Origin: Hordeum vulgare subsp. vulgare
Lineage: Eukaryota; Streptophyta; Magnoliopsida; Poales; Poaceae
Assembly: GCF_904849725.1 (NCBI RefSeq)
Contig: NC_058521.1
Coordinates: forward strand, 96,954,244 to 97,018,243
Direction of reading: 5' to 3'
Length of the DNA: 64,000 nt
How positions within the stretch are numbered: the first letter of the stretch is position 1; the number at the start of each line of letters is the position of its first letter. Shown in pieces: positions 21,899-32,796 of this stretch. The position numbers were made by a program, and so were the translations under genes. The notes below the pieces were generated by a model, which did not search any database, was not told the origin of the DNA, and saw nothing but the letters and a program-made list of their open reading frames with translations.

Positions 21899-23152
21899 AT
21901 GACTGACAACACTAAACTTTGTGACTTCTCGAATGCTAATAATAATGATTTTATTAGTACTCCGATTGCTCTCGCCACTAGTGCGGAATCATATGAAATC
22001 AATGCTACTTTGCTGAATCTTGTTATGAAAGAGCAATTTTCTAGCCTTCCTAGTGAAGATGCCGCATCCCATCTTAATACCTTCATTGAGTTATGCGATA
22101 TGCAAAAGAAGAAAGATGTGGATAATGATGTGATAAAATTGAAGCTATTTCCATTCTCATTGCGAGATCGAGCAAAAACTTGGTTTTCATCTTTGCCCCA
22201 AAATAGTATTGATCCTTGGAACAAGTGCAAAGATGCATATATATCCAAGTATTTTCCACCGGCTAAGATTATCTCTCTCCGTAATGATATCATGAATTTT
22301 AAGCAACTAGATCATGAACATGTTGCACAATCTTGGGAGAGAATGAAATTGATGATTAGAAATTGTCCCGCTCATGGCTTGAGTCTTTGGATGATTATAC
22401 AAATCTTCTATGCTGGTTTGAATTTTGCTTCTAGAAATATCTTGGACTCCGCCTCCGGTGGAACTTTCATGGAAATCACATTAGGAGAAGCCACAAAACT
22501 CCTAGACAATATCATGACAAACTATTCTCAGTGGCACACTGAAAGGTCACCTACAAGTAAAAAGGTGCATGCTATAGAAGAAATTAACTCTTTGAGTGCT
22601 AAGATGGATGAGTTAATGAAATTGTTTGCTAGTAAAGGTGCTCCTTTAGATCCAAATGATATGCCCTTGTCTTCTTTGATTGAGAGTAGCAATGAAAGCT
22701 TGGATGTTAATTTTGTTGGTAGGAATAATTTTAGCCACGACAATGCTTTTAGAGGTAACTATATTCCTAGGCCTTTTCCTAGTAATCCCTCTAATAACTT
22801 TGGCAATTCTTACAACAATGCTCATGGAAATTACAATAAATTACCCTCTGATCTAGAGAGTAATATTAAAGAGTTTATCAACTCGCAAAAGATTTTCAAT
22901 GCGTCCATTGAAGAAAAACTGCTCAAAATTGATGACTTGGCTAGGACCGTTGATAGAATGTCTCTTGATATTGATGCTTTGAAATTGAGATGTGCTCCTC
23001 CCAATATCAATATGGATGAAACTTCGAAAGCTATACATGTTTGTATGAATGAGAGTAAAGAAAGAACTGCCCAAATTCGTGCTAGACACAAATGGCTTAA
23101 AAGGCGTGTTCTCGTGATGAGAATCACGAAGATCTTAAAGTGCTTGGTGTGA
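21899..23152 (+). CDS. Gag of the Sabrina-like element
   Basis: A 417-residue capsid protein with no internal stop. I chose the ATG at 21899 (context CACCATGAC); the open frame extends upstream, but that part is translated CT-rich leader. The start reads MTDNTKLCDFSNANNNDF. The capsid core (about residues 45-185) includes RDRAKTWFSSLP, KDAYISKYFPPAKI and HVAQSWERMKLMIRNCPAHG. A linker rich in Asn, Pro and Phe (RPFPSNPSNNFGNS) and a coiled-coil-like stretch (LESNIKEFINSQKIFNASIE) follow. There is no zinc knuckle. The Y element Gag (36574-37649) is a clear relative. The frame ends TGA at 23150-23152 and overlaps the protease frame by about 50 bases in a -1 register. Confidence 0.85.
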   Translation: MTDNTKLCDFSNANNNDFISTPIALATSAESYEINATLLNLVMKEQFSSLPSEDAASHLNTFIELCDMQKKKDVDNDVIKLKLFPFSLRDRAKTWFSSLPQNSIDPWNKCKDAYISKYFPPAKIISLRNDIMNFKQLDHEHVAQSWERMKLMIRNCPAHGLSLWMIIQIFYAGLNFASRNILDSASGGTFMEITLGEATKLLDNIMTNYSQWHTERSPTSKKVHAIEEINSLSAKMDELMKLFASKGAPLDPNDMPLSSLIESSNESLDVNFVGRNNFSHDNAFRGNYIPRPFPSNPSNNFGNSYNNAHGNYNKLPSDLESNIKEFINSQKIFNASIEEKLLKIDDLARTVDRMSLDIDALKLRCAPPNINMDETSKAIHVCMNESKERTAQIRARHKWLKRRVLVMRITKILKCLV

Positions 23153-23871
23153 CTCCCATTGAATCCTTGTTTTATAATGTCAAACCTAATGATGATGGGG
23201 CTGGATATGAATCCCCTTTGGTTGAGAAACGCCCCAATGATTCGGAGTCTATCTATCTTCATGCTAAAAGCATTGAAAGTGGAGTAGAGGATATCAAAAC
23301 TTTGAGTAGTAATGAAATTACTACTTTGGATTTCAAGGAATTAAATTATGATAGTTGCTCTTTGATTGAATGTATTTCCTTGATGCAATCCATGCTAAAC
23401 TCTCCACACGCTTATAGCCAAAACAAGGCCTTTACCGATCATATCGTCGATGCTATGATGAAATCTCTTGAAGAGAAACTTGAGTTGGAAGTTTCTATTC
23501 CTAGAAAACTTCATGATGAGTGGGAACCTACTATCAAAATCAAGATAAAAAACTATGAATGCAATGCTTTGTGTGATTTGGGTGCTAGTGTTTCCGCTAT
23601 TCCAAAGTCTTTATGTGATGTTCTAGGCTTCAATGAGATTGATGAGTGTTCTCTTAATTTGCATCTTGCGGATTCTACTGCTAAGAAACCTATGGGAAGG
23701 ATCAATGATGTTCTTATTATTGCAAATAGGAACTATGTACCCGTAGATTTCATTGTGCTTAGTATTGATTGCAATCCTACATGTCCCATCATTCTTGGTA
23801 GACCTTTCTTAAGGACTATTGGTGCTGTCATCGATATGAAGGAAGGGAATATTAGATTTAATTTCCATTAA
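23101..23871 (+). CDS. Aspartic protease frame of the Sabrina-like element
   Basis: An open frame of about 256 codons in the -1 register relative to gag, starting after a stop at 23098-23100. The first codons have no ATG, so expression would need -1 frameshifting, or the shift is a mutation. The N-terminal part is acidic and unknown; then come SIPRKLHDEWEP, the active-site loop CDLGASVSAIPKSL and IILGRPFLRTIGAVIDMKEG. D-L-G replaces the usual D-S/T-G, as in the relatives in this window. It ends TAA at 23869-23871 with no RT domain downstream. It would mature Gag; the separate existence of a gag-protease element suggests dependence on a pol-bearing partner. Confidence 0.75.
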   Translation, partial: KACSRDENHEDLKVLGVTPIESLFYNVKPNDDGAGYESPLVEKRPNDSESIYLHAKSIESGVEDIKTLSSNEITTLDFKELNYDSCSLIECISLMQSMLNSPHAYSQNKAFTDHIVDAMMKSLEEKLELEVSIPRKLHDEWEPTIKIKIKNYECNALCDLGASVSAIPKSLCDVLGFNEIDECSLNLHLADSTAKKPMGRINDVLIIANRNYVPVDFIVLSIDCNPTCPIILGRPFLRTIGAVIDMKEGNIRFNFH

Positions 23872-26755
23872 AGAAGGGCATGGAACATTTTCCTAGAAAG
23901 AAAATAAGACTGCCTTATGAATCCATGATGAGGGCTACTTATGGTTTGAGTACCAAAGACGACGATACGTGATTCTATCTCCTTATGCCTAGCTAAGGGC
24001 GTTAAACAATAGCGCTTGTTGGGAGGCAACCCAATGAATTTATCTTTGCTTTTTTGCTTTATGTTTTGTTGTGTACACACCATCATAATTCTGTTATGAT
24101 TGTGTTTTTTGTGTTTATTTTTGTGTTTGAGCCAAGTAAAACCTTTATGACTAGTTTTGGCGATGGTTGTTTGATCTTGCTGAAAAACACAGAAACTTTT
24201 CGCTAAAAAACTTATTTTTAATTCTTATCCAGAAAGAGCTTTTGAGTTGATTATTTTTGCTGCCGGTTGATATGCCAATTGCCCAAAGTTTCATAATGTT
24301 TCAGATTTTTTGAGATACCAGAAGTATACGAAGTATACAGATTGCTATAGAGTGGTCTATTTTTGACAGATTCTGTTTTTGTTGTCTTGATTGCTTATTT
24401 TCATGAAACTATGGATAGTATCGGGGGTACTAGCCATGGAAAAGTGAAAATAAAGTAATATAACACCAATATAAATAGAAATCAAGTTTGATACAGTACC
24501 TAAAGAGGTGGTGGCTTGTTTTCTTGTGCTAATGATATCACGAGTTTTTGTTTAAGTTTTGTGTTGTGAAGTTTTCAAGTTTTGGGTGATGTTCTCATGG
24601 ACAATGGGATAAAGAGTGGAAAGAGCTAAAGATTTGGGATGCCCAAGTCATCCCAAGCCAAATTCAAGGACACCAAAAATCCTAAGCTTGGGGATGCCCC
24701 GGGAAGGCATCCCCTCTTTCGTCTTCAATCCATCGGTAACGTTACTTGGAGCTATATTTTTATTCACCACATGATATGTGTTTTGCTTGGAGCGTCGTGT
24801 ATTATAGGAGTCTTTTCTTTTTGTTGTGTCACGATCATCCTTGCTGCACACCTTTTTGATAGAGACATGCACTCATCGTGAATTTGCTAGAATACTCATT
24901 GAGCTTCACTTATATCTTTTGAGTAAGGCCATTTAGCTCGCATGTGCTTCACTTATATCTTTTGATCTAGATAACTTTGCTCTAGTGCTTCACTTAGATC
25001 TTTTTAGAGCACGGCGGTGTTATATTTTGGAGAAATAAGAACTCTCAATCTTCACTTATATCTTTTTGAGAGTGCTCTCTTTGAGTAGCTGTGTTATTGG
25101 CTTGTGCTATGAAAGTAGTCCTAAAGATGATAGGCATCCAAAGATGATATAGTAAAAACTTCCATATTCATGTGCATCGATTATTAAAGAGAAGTTTGAT
25201 TCCTCTTAATTAGTTTTGAGATTTGGATATGGTAATATTAGAGTTATGTTAGTAAGGTGTTGTGAATCTAGAAATACTTGTGTTGAAGTTAGTGATTCCC
25301 GTAACATGCACGTATGGTGAACCACTATGTTAGGAAGTCAGAGCATAATTGATATATTGATTGTCATCCTTTGTGTGGCAGTCGGTATCTCACGATGGTT
25401 AACACCTACCAACCCTTCCCCTAGGAGTATGCGTTTAGCGCTTTGTTTTGATTACTAATAAAACTTTCGCAATAAGTATATGAGTTCTTCATGACTAATT
25501 TGAGTCCATGGTATAGATGCACTTTCACCTTCCACCATTGCTAGCTTCTCTAGTGCCGCGCAACTTTCGCCGCTGCACAAAACCACCATATACCTTCCTC
25601 AAAACAGCCACCATACCTACCTATCATGGCCTTTTCATAGCCATTCCGAGATATATTGCCATGCAACTCCCACCGTTCCGTCTCATGACATGTGCCGTCA
25701 CTTTCATATTGCCATTGCATGTTCGTAAGATAGCTAGCGAGATGTTTCAACGTCATACGCTAAGCTAGATCTTTGCACATCCCGGTACACTACCGGAGGC
25801 ATTTCCTATAGAGTCATCATTTCTCTAAGTGTTGAGTTGCGAGTAAATAAAAGTGTGATGATCATCATTATTAGAGCATTGTCCGATGTGAGGAAAAATG
25901 AAAACAGGCCAAAGATGCCCACCAAAAAAAAGAAAAAAAAATGAAAAGAGGCCGAAGAGCCCAAACAAAAAAAGAGAGAAAAAGAGAGAAGGGACAATGC
26001 TACTATCTTTTTCCACACTTGTGCTTCACAATAGCACCATGTTGTTCATGATTGAGAGTCTCTCGTTTTGACACTTCCATATACTAGTGGGAATCTTCAT
26101 TATATAACTTGGCTTGTATATTCCAATGATGGGCTTCCTCAAAATTGCCCTAGTTCTTCGTGAGCAAGCAAGTCGGGTGCACACCCACTAGTTTTCCTTT
26201 TGAGCTTTCACACACTTATAGCTCTAAGTGCATCCGTTGCATGGTAATCCCTACTCATTCACATTGATATCTATTGATGGACATATCCATAGCTCGTTGA
26301 TACGCCGAGTCGATGTGACCATCTCCTCCTTTTTGCCTCACATCCTCCACCACACTCTATTCCACCTATAGTGCTATATCCATGGCTCACGCTCATGTAT
26401 TGCGTGAGAGTTGAAAAAGTTTGAGAAAGTAAGAGTGCGAAAACAATTACTTGGCCAATACCGGGGTTGTGCATGATTTAAATTCGTTGTGTGGGGATGA
26501 TGGAGCATAGCCAGACTATATGATTTTGTAGGGCTAATTTTCTTCGGCCTTGTTATTTCGAAAGTTCATGATTGCCTTGCTAGTTTGCTTGAAGTATTAT
26601 TGTTTTCATGTCAATAGCAAACTATTGTTTTGAATCTTACGGATCCGAACATTCATGTCACATGAAAGAAGTTACAAAGGACAAATATGTTAGGTAGCAT
26701 TCCACATCAAAAATTCAGTCTTTATCACTTCCCTACTCGAGGACGAGCATGAGTT
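23872..26755 (+). other. Long non-coding 3' domain of the Sabrina-like element
   Basis: 2.9 kb without RT or integrase signature in any frame. Parts are collinear with the minus strand of 33310-34020 in the Y element (for example GGCTTGTATATTCCAATGAT near 26105, CCACCATACCTACCT near 25611). It contains a purine-rich tract (about 25890-25995) and four copies of a CTTCACTTATATCTTTT motif (24904-25066). A GAAGGCATCCCCTCTTTC-type segment lies near 24705. Function unknown. Confidence 0.6.
24904..25066 (+). repeat. Four spaced copies of CTTCACTTATATCTTTT
   Basis: Copies begin at 24904, 24947, 24988 and 25050 with spacing of about 41-62 bases; the third has one change (TTAGATC). Each is followed by sequence able to pair with nearby GAGCAC/GAGTGC phrases, for example AGAGCACGG and GAGAGTGCTC. 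Possibly structured RNA. Confidence 0.65.
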
Positions 26756-26770
26756 AAGCTTGGGGATGCT
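26756..26770 (+). other. Polypurine tract of the Sabrina-like element
   Basis: AAGCTTGGGGATGCT precedes the 3' LTR directly. The same AAGCTTGGGGATG, with the same upstream CTCGAGGA-GAGCATGA phrase, occurs on the minus strand at the Y element 3' LTR. Confidence 0.85.
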
Positions 26771-28303
26771 TGATACGTCTCCAACGTATCTATAATTTTT
26801 GATGGTTCCATGCTATTATCTTGTCAAACTTTGGATGTTTTGTATGCATTTTATATCTTTTTTGGGACTAACTTATTAACTCAGTGCCAAGTGCTAGTTC
26901 CTGTTTTTCCGTGTTTTTGACCTTTTTCACAGGAGAATATAAAACTGAGTCCAAATGGAATAAAACCTCCGGAAAGATTTTTTCCCGAACAGAAGATACG
27001 CAGGGAGCTTGAGAACCAAGGCAAATGGTCCCGGGGGAGGCCACTAGCCCCCTAGCCACGGCCTGGGGGGGGGGGGGCGCCTAGAAGGCCTGTGGGCCCC
27101 CCTGACTCCTTTGCCCTACCTCTTCCACCTATAAATTCCCTAAAAAGATGAAACCATGGAAGGGAGCCACGAAAATACTTTTCCGCCGCCGCAAGCTTCT
27201 GTCTCCCCAAGATCCCATCTGGGGCATGTTCTGGTGCCCTGCCGGAGGGGGGATTCGGACACAGAGGGCTTCTTCATCAACACCATTGCCTCTCCGATGA
27301 TGCGTGAGTAGTTCACCACAGACCTTCGGGTCCATAGCTAGTAGCTAGATGACTTCTTCTCTCTCTTGGATCTTCAATACAAAGTTCACCATGATCTTCA
27401 TGGAGATCTATCCGATGTAATCCTCTTTTGCAGTGTGTTTGTCAAGATCCGATGAAATGTGTATTTATGATCAGATTATCTATAAATCTTATTTGAGTTT
27501 CTTCTCATCTGTCATATGCATGATTTCATATCCTTGTAATTCTCTACGAGTTGTGGGTTTCGTTTGGCCAACTTGATCTATAACTCTTGCAATGGGAGAA
27601 GTGCTTGGTTTTGGGTTCATACCGTGCGGTGTCCTCACCCAGTGACAGAAGGGGTAGCGAGGCGCGCATCGTGTTGTTGCCATCAAGGGTAAAAAGATGG
27701 GGGTTATATCTATTGCATGAATCTATCCCTCTACATCATGTCATCTTGCTTAAGGCGTTACTCTGTTTGTTATGAACTCAATACACTAGATGCATGCTGG
27801 ATAGCGGTCGATGTGTGGAGTAATAGTAGTAGATGCAGAAAGTATCGGTCTACCTGTCTCGTACGTGATGCCTATATGTATGATTATATCCTTAGATATC
27901 ATCATGAGAGAATATTTGATATCATGAGAGAAGCCATGGTTTTATCAATTGCTCGATAGTAATTTGTTCACCCACCGTAATATTTGCTATCATGAGAGAA
28001 GCCTCTAGTGAACACTATGGCCCCCGGGTCTACTTCACATCATATTTTCATCCCTACACTTTTACTTTGTTGCACTTTCCGCCGTCAGATCTCACCTTGC
28101 AATCAATCTTGAAGGGATTGACAACCCCTTTGTAGCGTTGGGTGCAAGTTTGCTGTTTTTGCGCATGTACTTTGGAGACTTGCCTTGATACTCCTACTTG
28201 ATTGATACCTTGGTTCTTAAACTGAGGGAAATACTTACTGCTACTGTGATGCATCATCCTTTCCTCTTCAAGGGAAAAACCAACGCAAGCTCAAGAGGTA
28301 GAA
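26771..28303 (+). repeat. 3' LTR of the Sabrina-like element
   Basis: 1533 bp, TGATACGTCTCCAACGTATC to GAGGTAGAA, so the terminal CA has mutated to AA. The ATCAC duplication follows. It differs from the 5' LTR by small changes, including a local duplication of an ATATCATCATGAGAGA-type phrase near 27895-27935. Confidence 0.92.
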
Positions 28304-28308
28304 ATCAC

Positions 28309-31121
28309 CGAATGAATGTGTAAGTGATCCCAGAGATCAATGCTCACTGAGCACATAGATACTGAATAACAAGAGTCTTACATCCATACTTAACGTCTAA
28401 ATACAAATAGGGCCATTAAGGTCGAGTCATTACGTAAATATGACCTCTAAGGCCGACACACCAACATACTTCTGAATGCGGATAACTTGGAGGATAACGT
28501 GAACCCATGCCATCTGCCTTAACCTATAGGCATTATGACTCGGAAGCGTCCTAGATCGCATGTACGTCCCCGACGAACTCTTCTTCGAACTTCGGTTCCT
28601 CCATGCCTGACCAATTAAATAACCAGTGGCAAGCCAATGAGTAATTTGAATGTACTCGCAAGCAACCCATGATATGGAACAAGGCATAACGAGATGTGAC
28701 ATAATATGAGCATGCAGGTTTTTGTGAAAAGCTGATTTTTCCTAGTGCAACAACATGATCAAATACTTGGGCGGCAAGCACTACAAAGCATTTAGGTTAC
28801 CCGATGAACGTGGTACAGACATCAATATCAGCTGAGGGTCGGACATCCCATGTACACCCATCATGCCAAGCCTCCTGACTTTGTTTGATCATCATGTCTC
28901 CCTATGTCACCATCTTTGCTCATTTTGACCACACACACACACACAAACTTGGTTTATGCGGAAATGACTAGACATAGTTTAAGAAGGATTACCCAACTAT
29001 CCTTGATCGTGGACACAACTATTCGAATAGTTTTACACTCTGGAAGAGGTTGCGCGCTGTACCCACGAGACTCAGGAACTTCCATGTCATCCACGACTCG
29101 CGATGTATAACATACCTGAGGTAAGCGTCCGAACAATGCCTTTTCCATGGCGACACTAAACAAAGAGTCCACTCGTTTGGTACACAACCCACATGATGTA
29201 CATCTTACGAGCCTCACTCTAGATTGTATCATCCATGCAGGGACCAAAGGTGTGCCTGGAACCTGTAAAACAACATAGTCGTCCTTCCTAGCACGACCCC
29301 ATCCTAAGAGTGACCACATCACTACCATCATTAGTAATGCAGGCTCTCTGCTAGTATCGACCAAAGTAATCAGCAAAGCCCCGTCCCATAAGGGGTATCG
29401 ACGTCACACATGTAAGGTTGGGACAGTCGACACATGTTAAATCTAAACCCATTTCTGAAACCACGCACACAAAATCTTTCTTGGTACACCACTTCTTTCT
29501 CAAGTGGTCATCCATCTCACACCATCACCCTCGGGCATTAGTGGCACCCGACGGGATTTTTGGAAAGCCTTTGTATAACACCCTTCACCATCATCATGCA
29601 TATACCCATCCCATTCTTGCATAGCAACTATCTACAACCCACACGCACAACCCTCATAGATGGTATGGTCATGCCCAAATGCAAGTTTCAACGAGGTGTT
29701 CTTCAGGGACAACCCAACAAAGGGGTCTCTGATACAACATGTATATATGTATAAGTATGGCATCATATGACATGCATGTAAAAGTTTCTTAGGTATGTCA
29801 AAGGGCTTCTTGCCTTGGTCAGCAAACTCTTCGTGGTCTTGGAAGTCTTCGAGTCCAACTCCTTTGTCAACCACGTGATCTATCATCACGATAGTAATAT
29901 CAATAACAAGAACCACAACAAAAACAGAGCACAAAACTCACTCCTAAAATGTTAATTACTAACTTTTCATCTAGAAATACGACTTCCTCAATGAAAAAGG
30001 TATTTAAATCTATTTTAACAGAGGCTAAATATACTCAAAACTAGGTTTTAGAATAAAACAGTGTATAAAAGTTTTTGTAAAAATTACATAATTAGTTTTA
30101 CTAAATTCTACATATTTTTACAAGATTTATGGTGGAAAATTAATTAGGTTTGGGGCAATATTTCTTCCTGTGGTATTTTTGCAAAAGCCAGAAAAATAGG
30201 AAAACAAAAAAGGGCCTAACACCCTCGACCAGACACGGTCAGTAGCTGGGCTGGCCCAGCCAGCCAACGAGCGAGCTAGCCAGCTAGCCTGAGCGCACGC
30301 GCGTTGTGAGGTTTGAACCTGACGCACGGGGCCCAGTGGCAAGAGACTGTAAGAGGGACAAATCTAGAGAGATTGATGCCGACACGTGGGGCTACCCTGT
30401 CGGGGTCGTCTTAAAGCTCGCGATAGAAGGAGGAGGAGCTCACCGGTGTCAGCTCCGTCGATGGCGAAGGGAGATGAGCACAGGAATGGACTTCGCGTGC
30501 TTCCGCCGTTCAGGTGGAGGTTGAGGGAGTGGCTGAGGTGGCCGGAGTCGCCGGTGTCGAGAAGTCTGCGTCGGAGGGCATTGGGAGGTGGTTGGTGCTG
30601 ACGCCCAACGATGGGGAATGAGTGGAAAAGGGGTGGGGATGAGGCTAGAGCTTGCTACGGTCATGATGGAGGTGGAAAGGTGGCCGGAGCAGGCATGTGT
30701 CCCGAGATCGATGGAGCCCCAACGCAGCGGCGCCTCGGTCGATCTCGAGCACTGGTGCTCGGGGAGCTCGAGTGGAGTGAAGGGATCATCGATTGAAGGT
30801 GGGAGAGGGGTTCCAGAGGGAGAGAGAGAGAGGCCGAGGTGGAATTTTTATAGTCGGGACACAGTCTACCAAAGTGTGGTGCACTTGCGAGATCATGGCA
30901 ATGGCTAGAGGAGGGGAAACGGCTCGGGAATGGGTCTATGGCCTTTCTTGGGTGAGGTCTATGCCCAGATGGAGGTTTCAGGAGGAGTAGGACTGACTCT
31001 GTGGCGCGTTGTGGTGGCAAGCGCCACCTGACCGCTTCGGGCGTGCGCGGGCACGCGTCGCTAAGAGCAGCAGGAAGGGAGAGAGGAGGGTCCCGATGCA
31101 GTGCTAGCTCCGATCGTCGAG
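28309..31121 (-). repeat. X 3' LTR, middle segment
   Basis: Aligns with 59446-61447 and 63107-63830 of the X 5' LTR; about 90 bases near 28760-28850 are missing from the right copy. The part 30400-31080 is GC-rich and holds several overlapping open frames on both strands, but none has a domain signature and the matching right-hand LTR does not preserve them, so I read it as LTR promoter/leader. The minus-strand TATA-like TATAAAAA is at 30845-30852. Confidence 0.85.
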
Positions 31122-31126
31122 GCAAT

Positions 31127-32780
31127 TGATGACGAGTTGATGGATATACTTCTCACCCCTAGTTGGTTACCCCAAGTGGAAGGTGGAGATGTAGTCAGCA
31201 AAAGATTTCCCTTAAACGGGAACTGTAAGGTTTATCAAACCAGGAGGACTCGGAGGTTCAACAAGTAGGTGTTCGCTGCTCGGGCGCTAGCAGAAGACGT
31301 GGATCTGCACACACAACAAATAACTTTGCTCCCAATGAGTTCAGAGAGGTTGTCAATCTCTCCGACCTTGTAGTTTGCAAAGGATCAAAAGACAAGCGGG
31401 AATAGTGATAGTGATTGCAACAGAAAAGTTAATAAAGCAGTAAATGGTGGAGGTGTAAACAATGGTGGTGATATGGACCAGAGTCACATGATGTTCACTA
31501 GTGATGGCTCTCTCCCAAAAGACGATAAACAACTATGCATGGGTAAACAAATTACAGCTGGGCAATTGACAGAATTATAAACGCACCGCAATGCTAATCA
31601 TGCTACTAAAAAGTTATAGGCTCAAAAGTAATGGGCAGTACGCCAATACAAGTAGACCGTTTATTCAACAACATCTACTTACTAATAATCCACCTTGAGA
31701 TATCTATCTAGAACATCTCGCTGGTATTAAGTTGCAAGCCCCACCCAAAGTATAGACTCAGAGCAATGGACAACTGCATTAACGAACTTTGCATAAGGTA
31801 AACAATCCTTGCAACCGTGGTCACAAGCACCGTTATTTTCTCTCTGGTGGCAACAACACATCCCCTAGTCTCATGTTTCAGTCACTCAAGCTAGACATCA
31901 GGGGCATGAACCCACAATCATGCATAACGCTCCCTCTTGGAGTTACAATCTACTACTCGGCCAAAGCAATAAAAAGCAACGGAGAACATGCATGAATTAC
32001 CTAAGAACATAATATAAAATAATAACCAAATATATAACTCATCACAATCTGAACATAATCTCATAATCCATCGGATCCGAGCAAACCAAGCATAGCAATA
32101 GCAGGAAAATTACATAGATGCCTTGATCATGTAGGGCAGCTCACAAGGGCTAATCACTGAAGCACAAGATTGGAGAGAAGACATCACATAGCTACTGGTC
32201 ATGGACTCATGGTCCAAGGAGGACTACTCAAGACACGTCCGAGAAGCGTCCATGGTGGTGGAGAAGCTCCCAGAGGTCAATCCTCCCTCCGGCAGGGTGC
32301 CGGGAAGAGGTCTTCGGACGCTCCCGATCTCGGAAGCGCTGCGGCGAAGGAACGATGGAGAAATTCGCGATTCTGGATATGATGGAAGGGTTTCCGATCG
32401 GAGGGGTAAATATAGGACAAAGGAGGGCACCAGAGGGCATGGGACCCACCCAGGCGGCCTAGTGGCGCCACAAGGGGTGGGCCGCACAGGGTGGCCGCCT
32501 GGGCAACGCCTGGCTCCCCTCTGGCCCCACTTGATGCCTCTGGAAGCTTTCGTCACGCTGATTTTTATATATTTTTCTTAGAATTTTGGGGCTGTGTAAA
32601 TTTGGGTAAAAGTCCGTGCAAAAAATACATCAGCAGACAAAAACTGGCACTGGGTGCACTGAGTTAGTAGGTTAGTCCAAATATGTGTAAAAAGGTATGA
32701 AAGTGTAGCAAAACATATAACAATGTCACCCAAAAGATCATGGAACAAGCAGAAATTATAGATACGTTTTGGACGTATCA
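31127..32780 (-). repeat. 3' LTR of Y
   Basis: The plus strand starts TGATGACGAGTTGATGGATA and ends GGACGTATCA; read on the minus strand it begins TGATACGTCCAAAACGTATC. It contains the GC-rich CCCAGGCGGCC module (about 32448-32515) and the TATA-like TATATTTA on the minus strand at 32407-32414. A second full copy and a solo LTR (61448) are in the window. Confidence 0.92.
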
Positions 32781-32796
32781 ACATCCCCAAGCTTAA
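32781..32796 (-). other. Polypurine tract of Y
   Basis: The plus strand ACATCCCCAAGCTTAA gives minus TTAAGCTTGGGGATGT directly before the 3' LTR. It matches the tract of the Sabrina-like element. Confidence 0.85.

Larger units (their letters stand above)
20114..28303 (+). mobile_element. Gag-protease-only LTR retrotransposon (Sabrina-like)
   Basis: LTRs 20114-21626 and 26771-28303, perfect target duplication ATCAC (20109-20113 and 28304-28308), tRNA-Asp primer site and polypurine tract. The 8190 bp element carries intact gag and protease frames but no RT, RNase H or integrase; about 2.9 kb of non-coding sequence fills the place of pol. From LTR and gag style I believe it belongs to the Sabrina/WHAM group of Triticeae. 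It sits inside the X 3' LTR. The LTR pair differs by roughly 5% over the first ~330 bases by eye. Confidence 0.9.

Noticed and set aside
24639..24881. 80-codon frame with a hydrophobic stretch in the Sabrina-like 3' domain
   Set aside because: Considered as a possible env-like remnant; too short, both strands open, and I did not find an equivalent frame in Y.
30661..31125. 154-codon GC-rich minus-strand frame in the X 3' LTR
   Set aside because: The X 5' LTR copy (63355-63850) breaks it; it lies across the promoter/leader region and has no domain.
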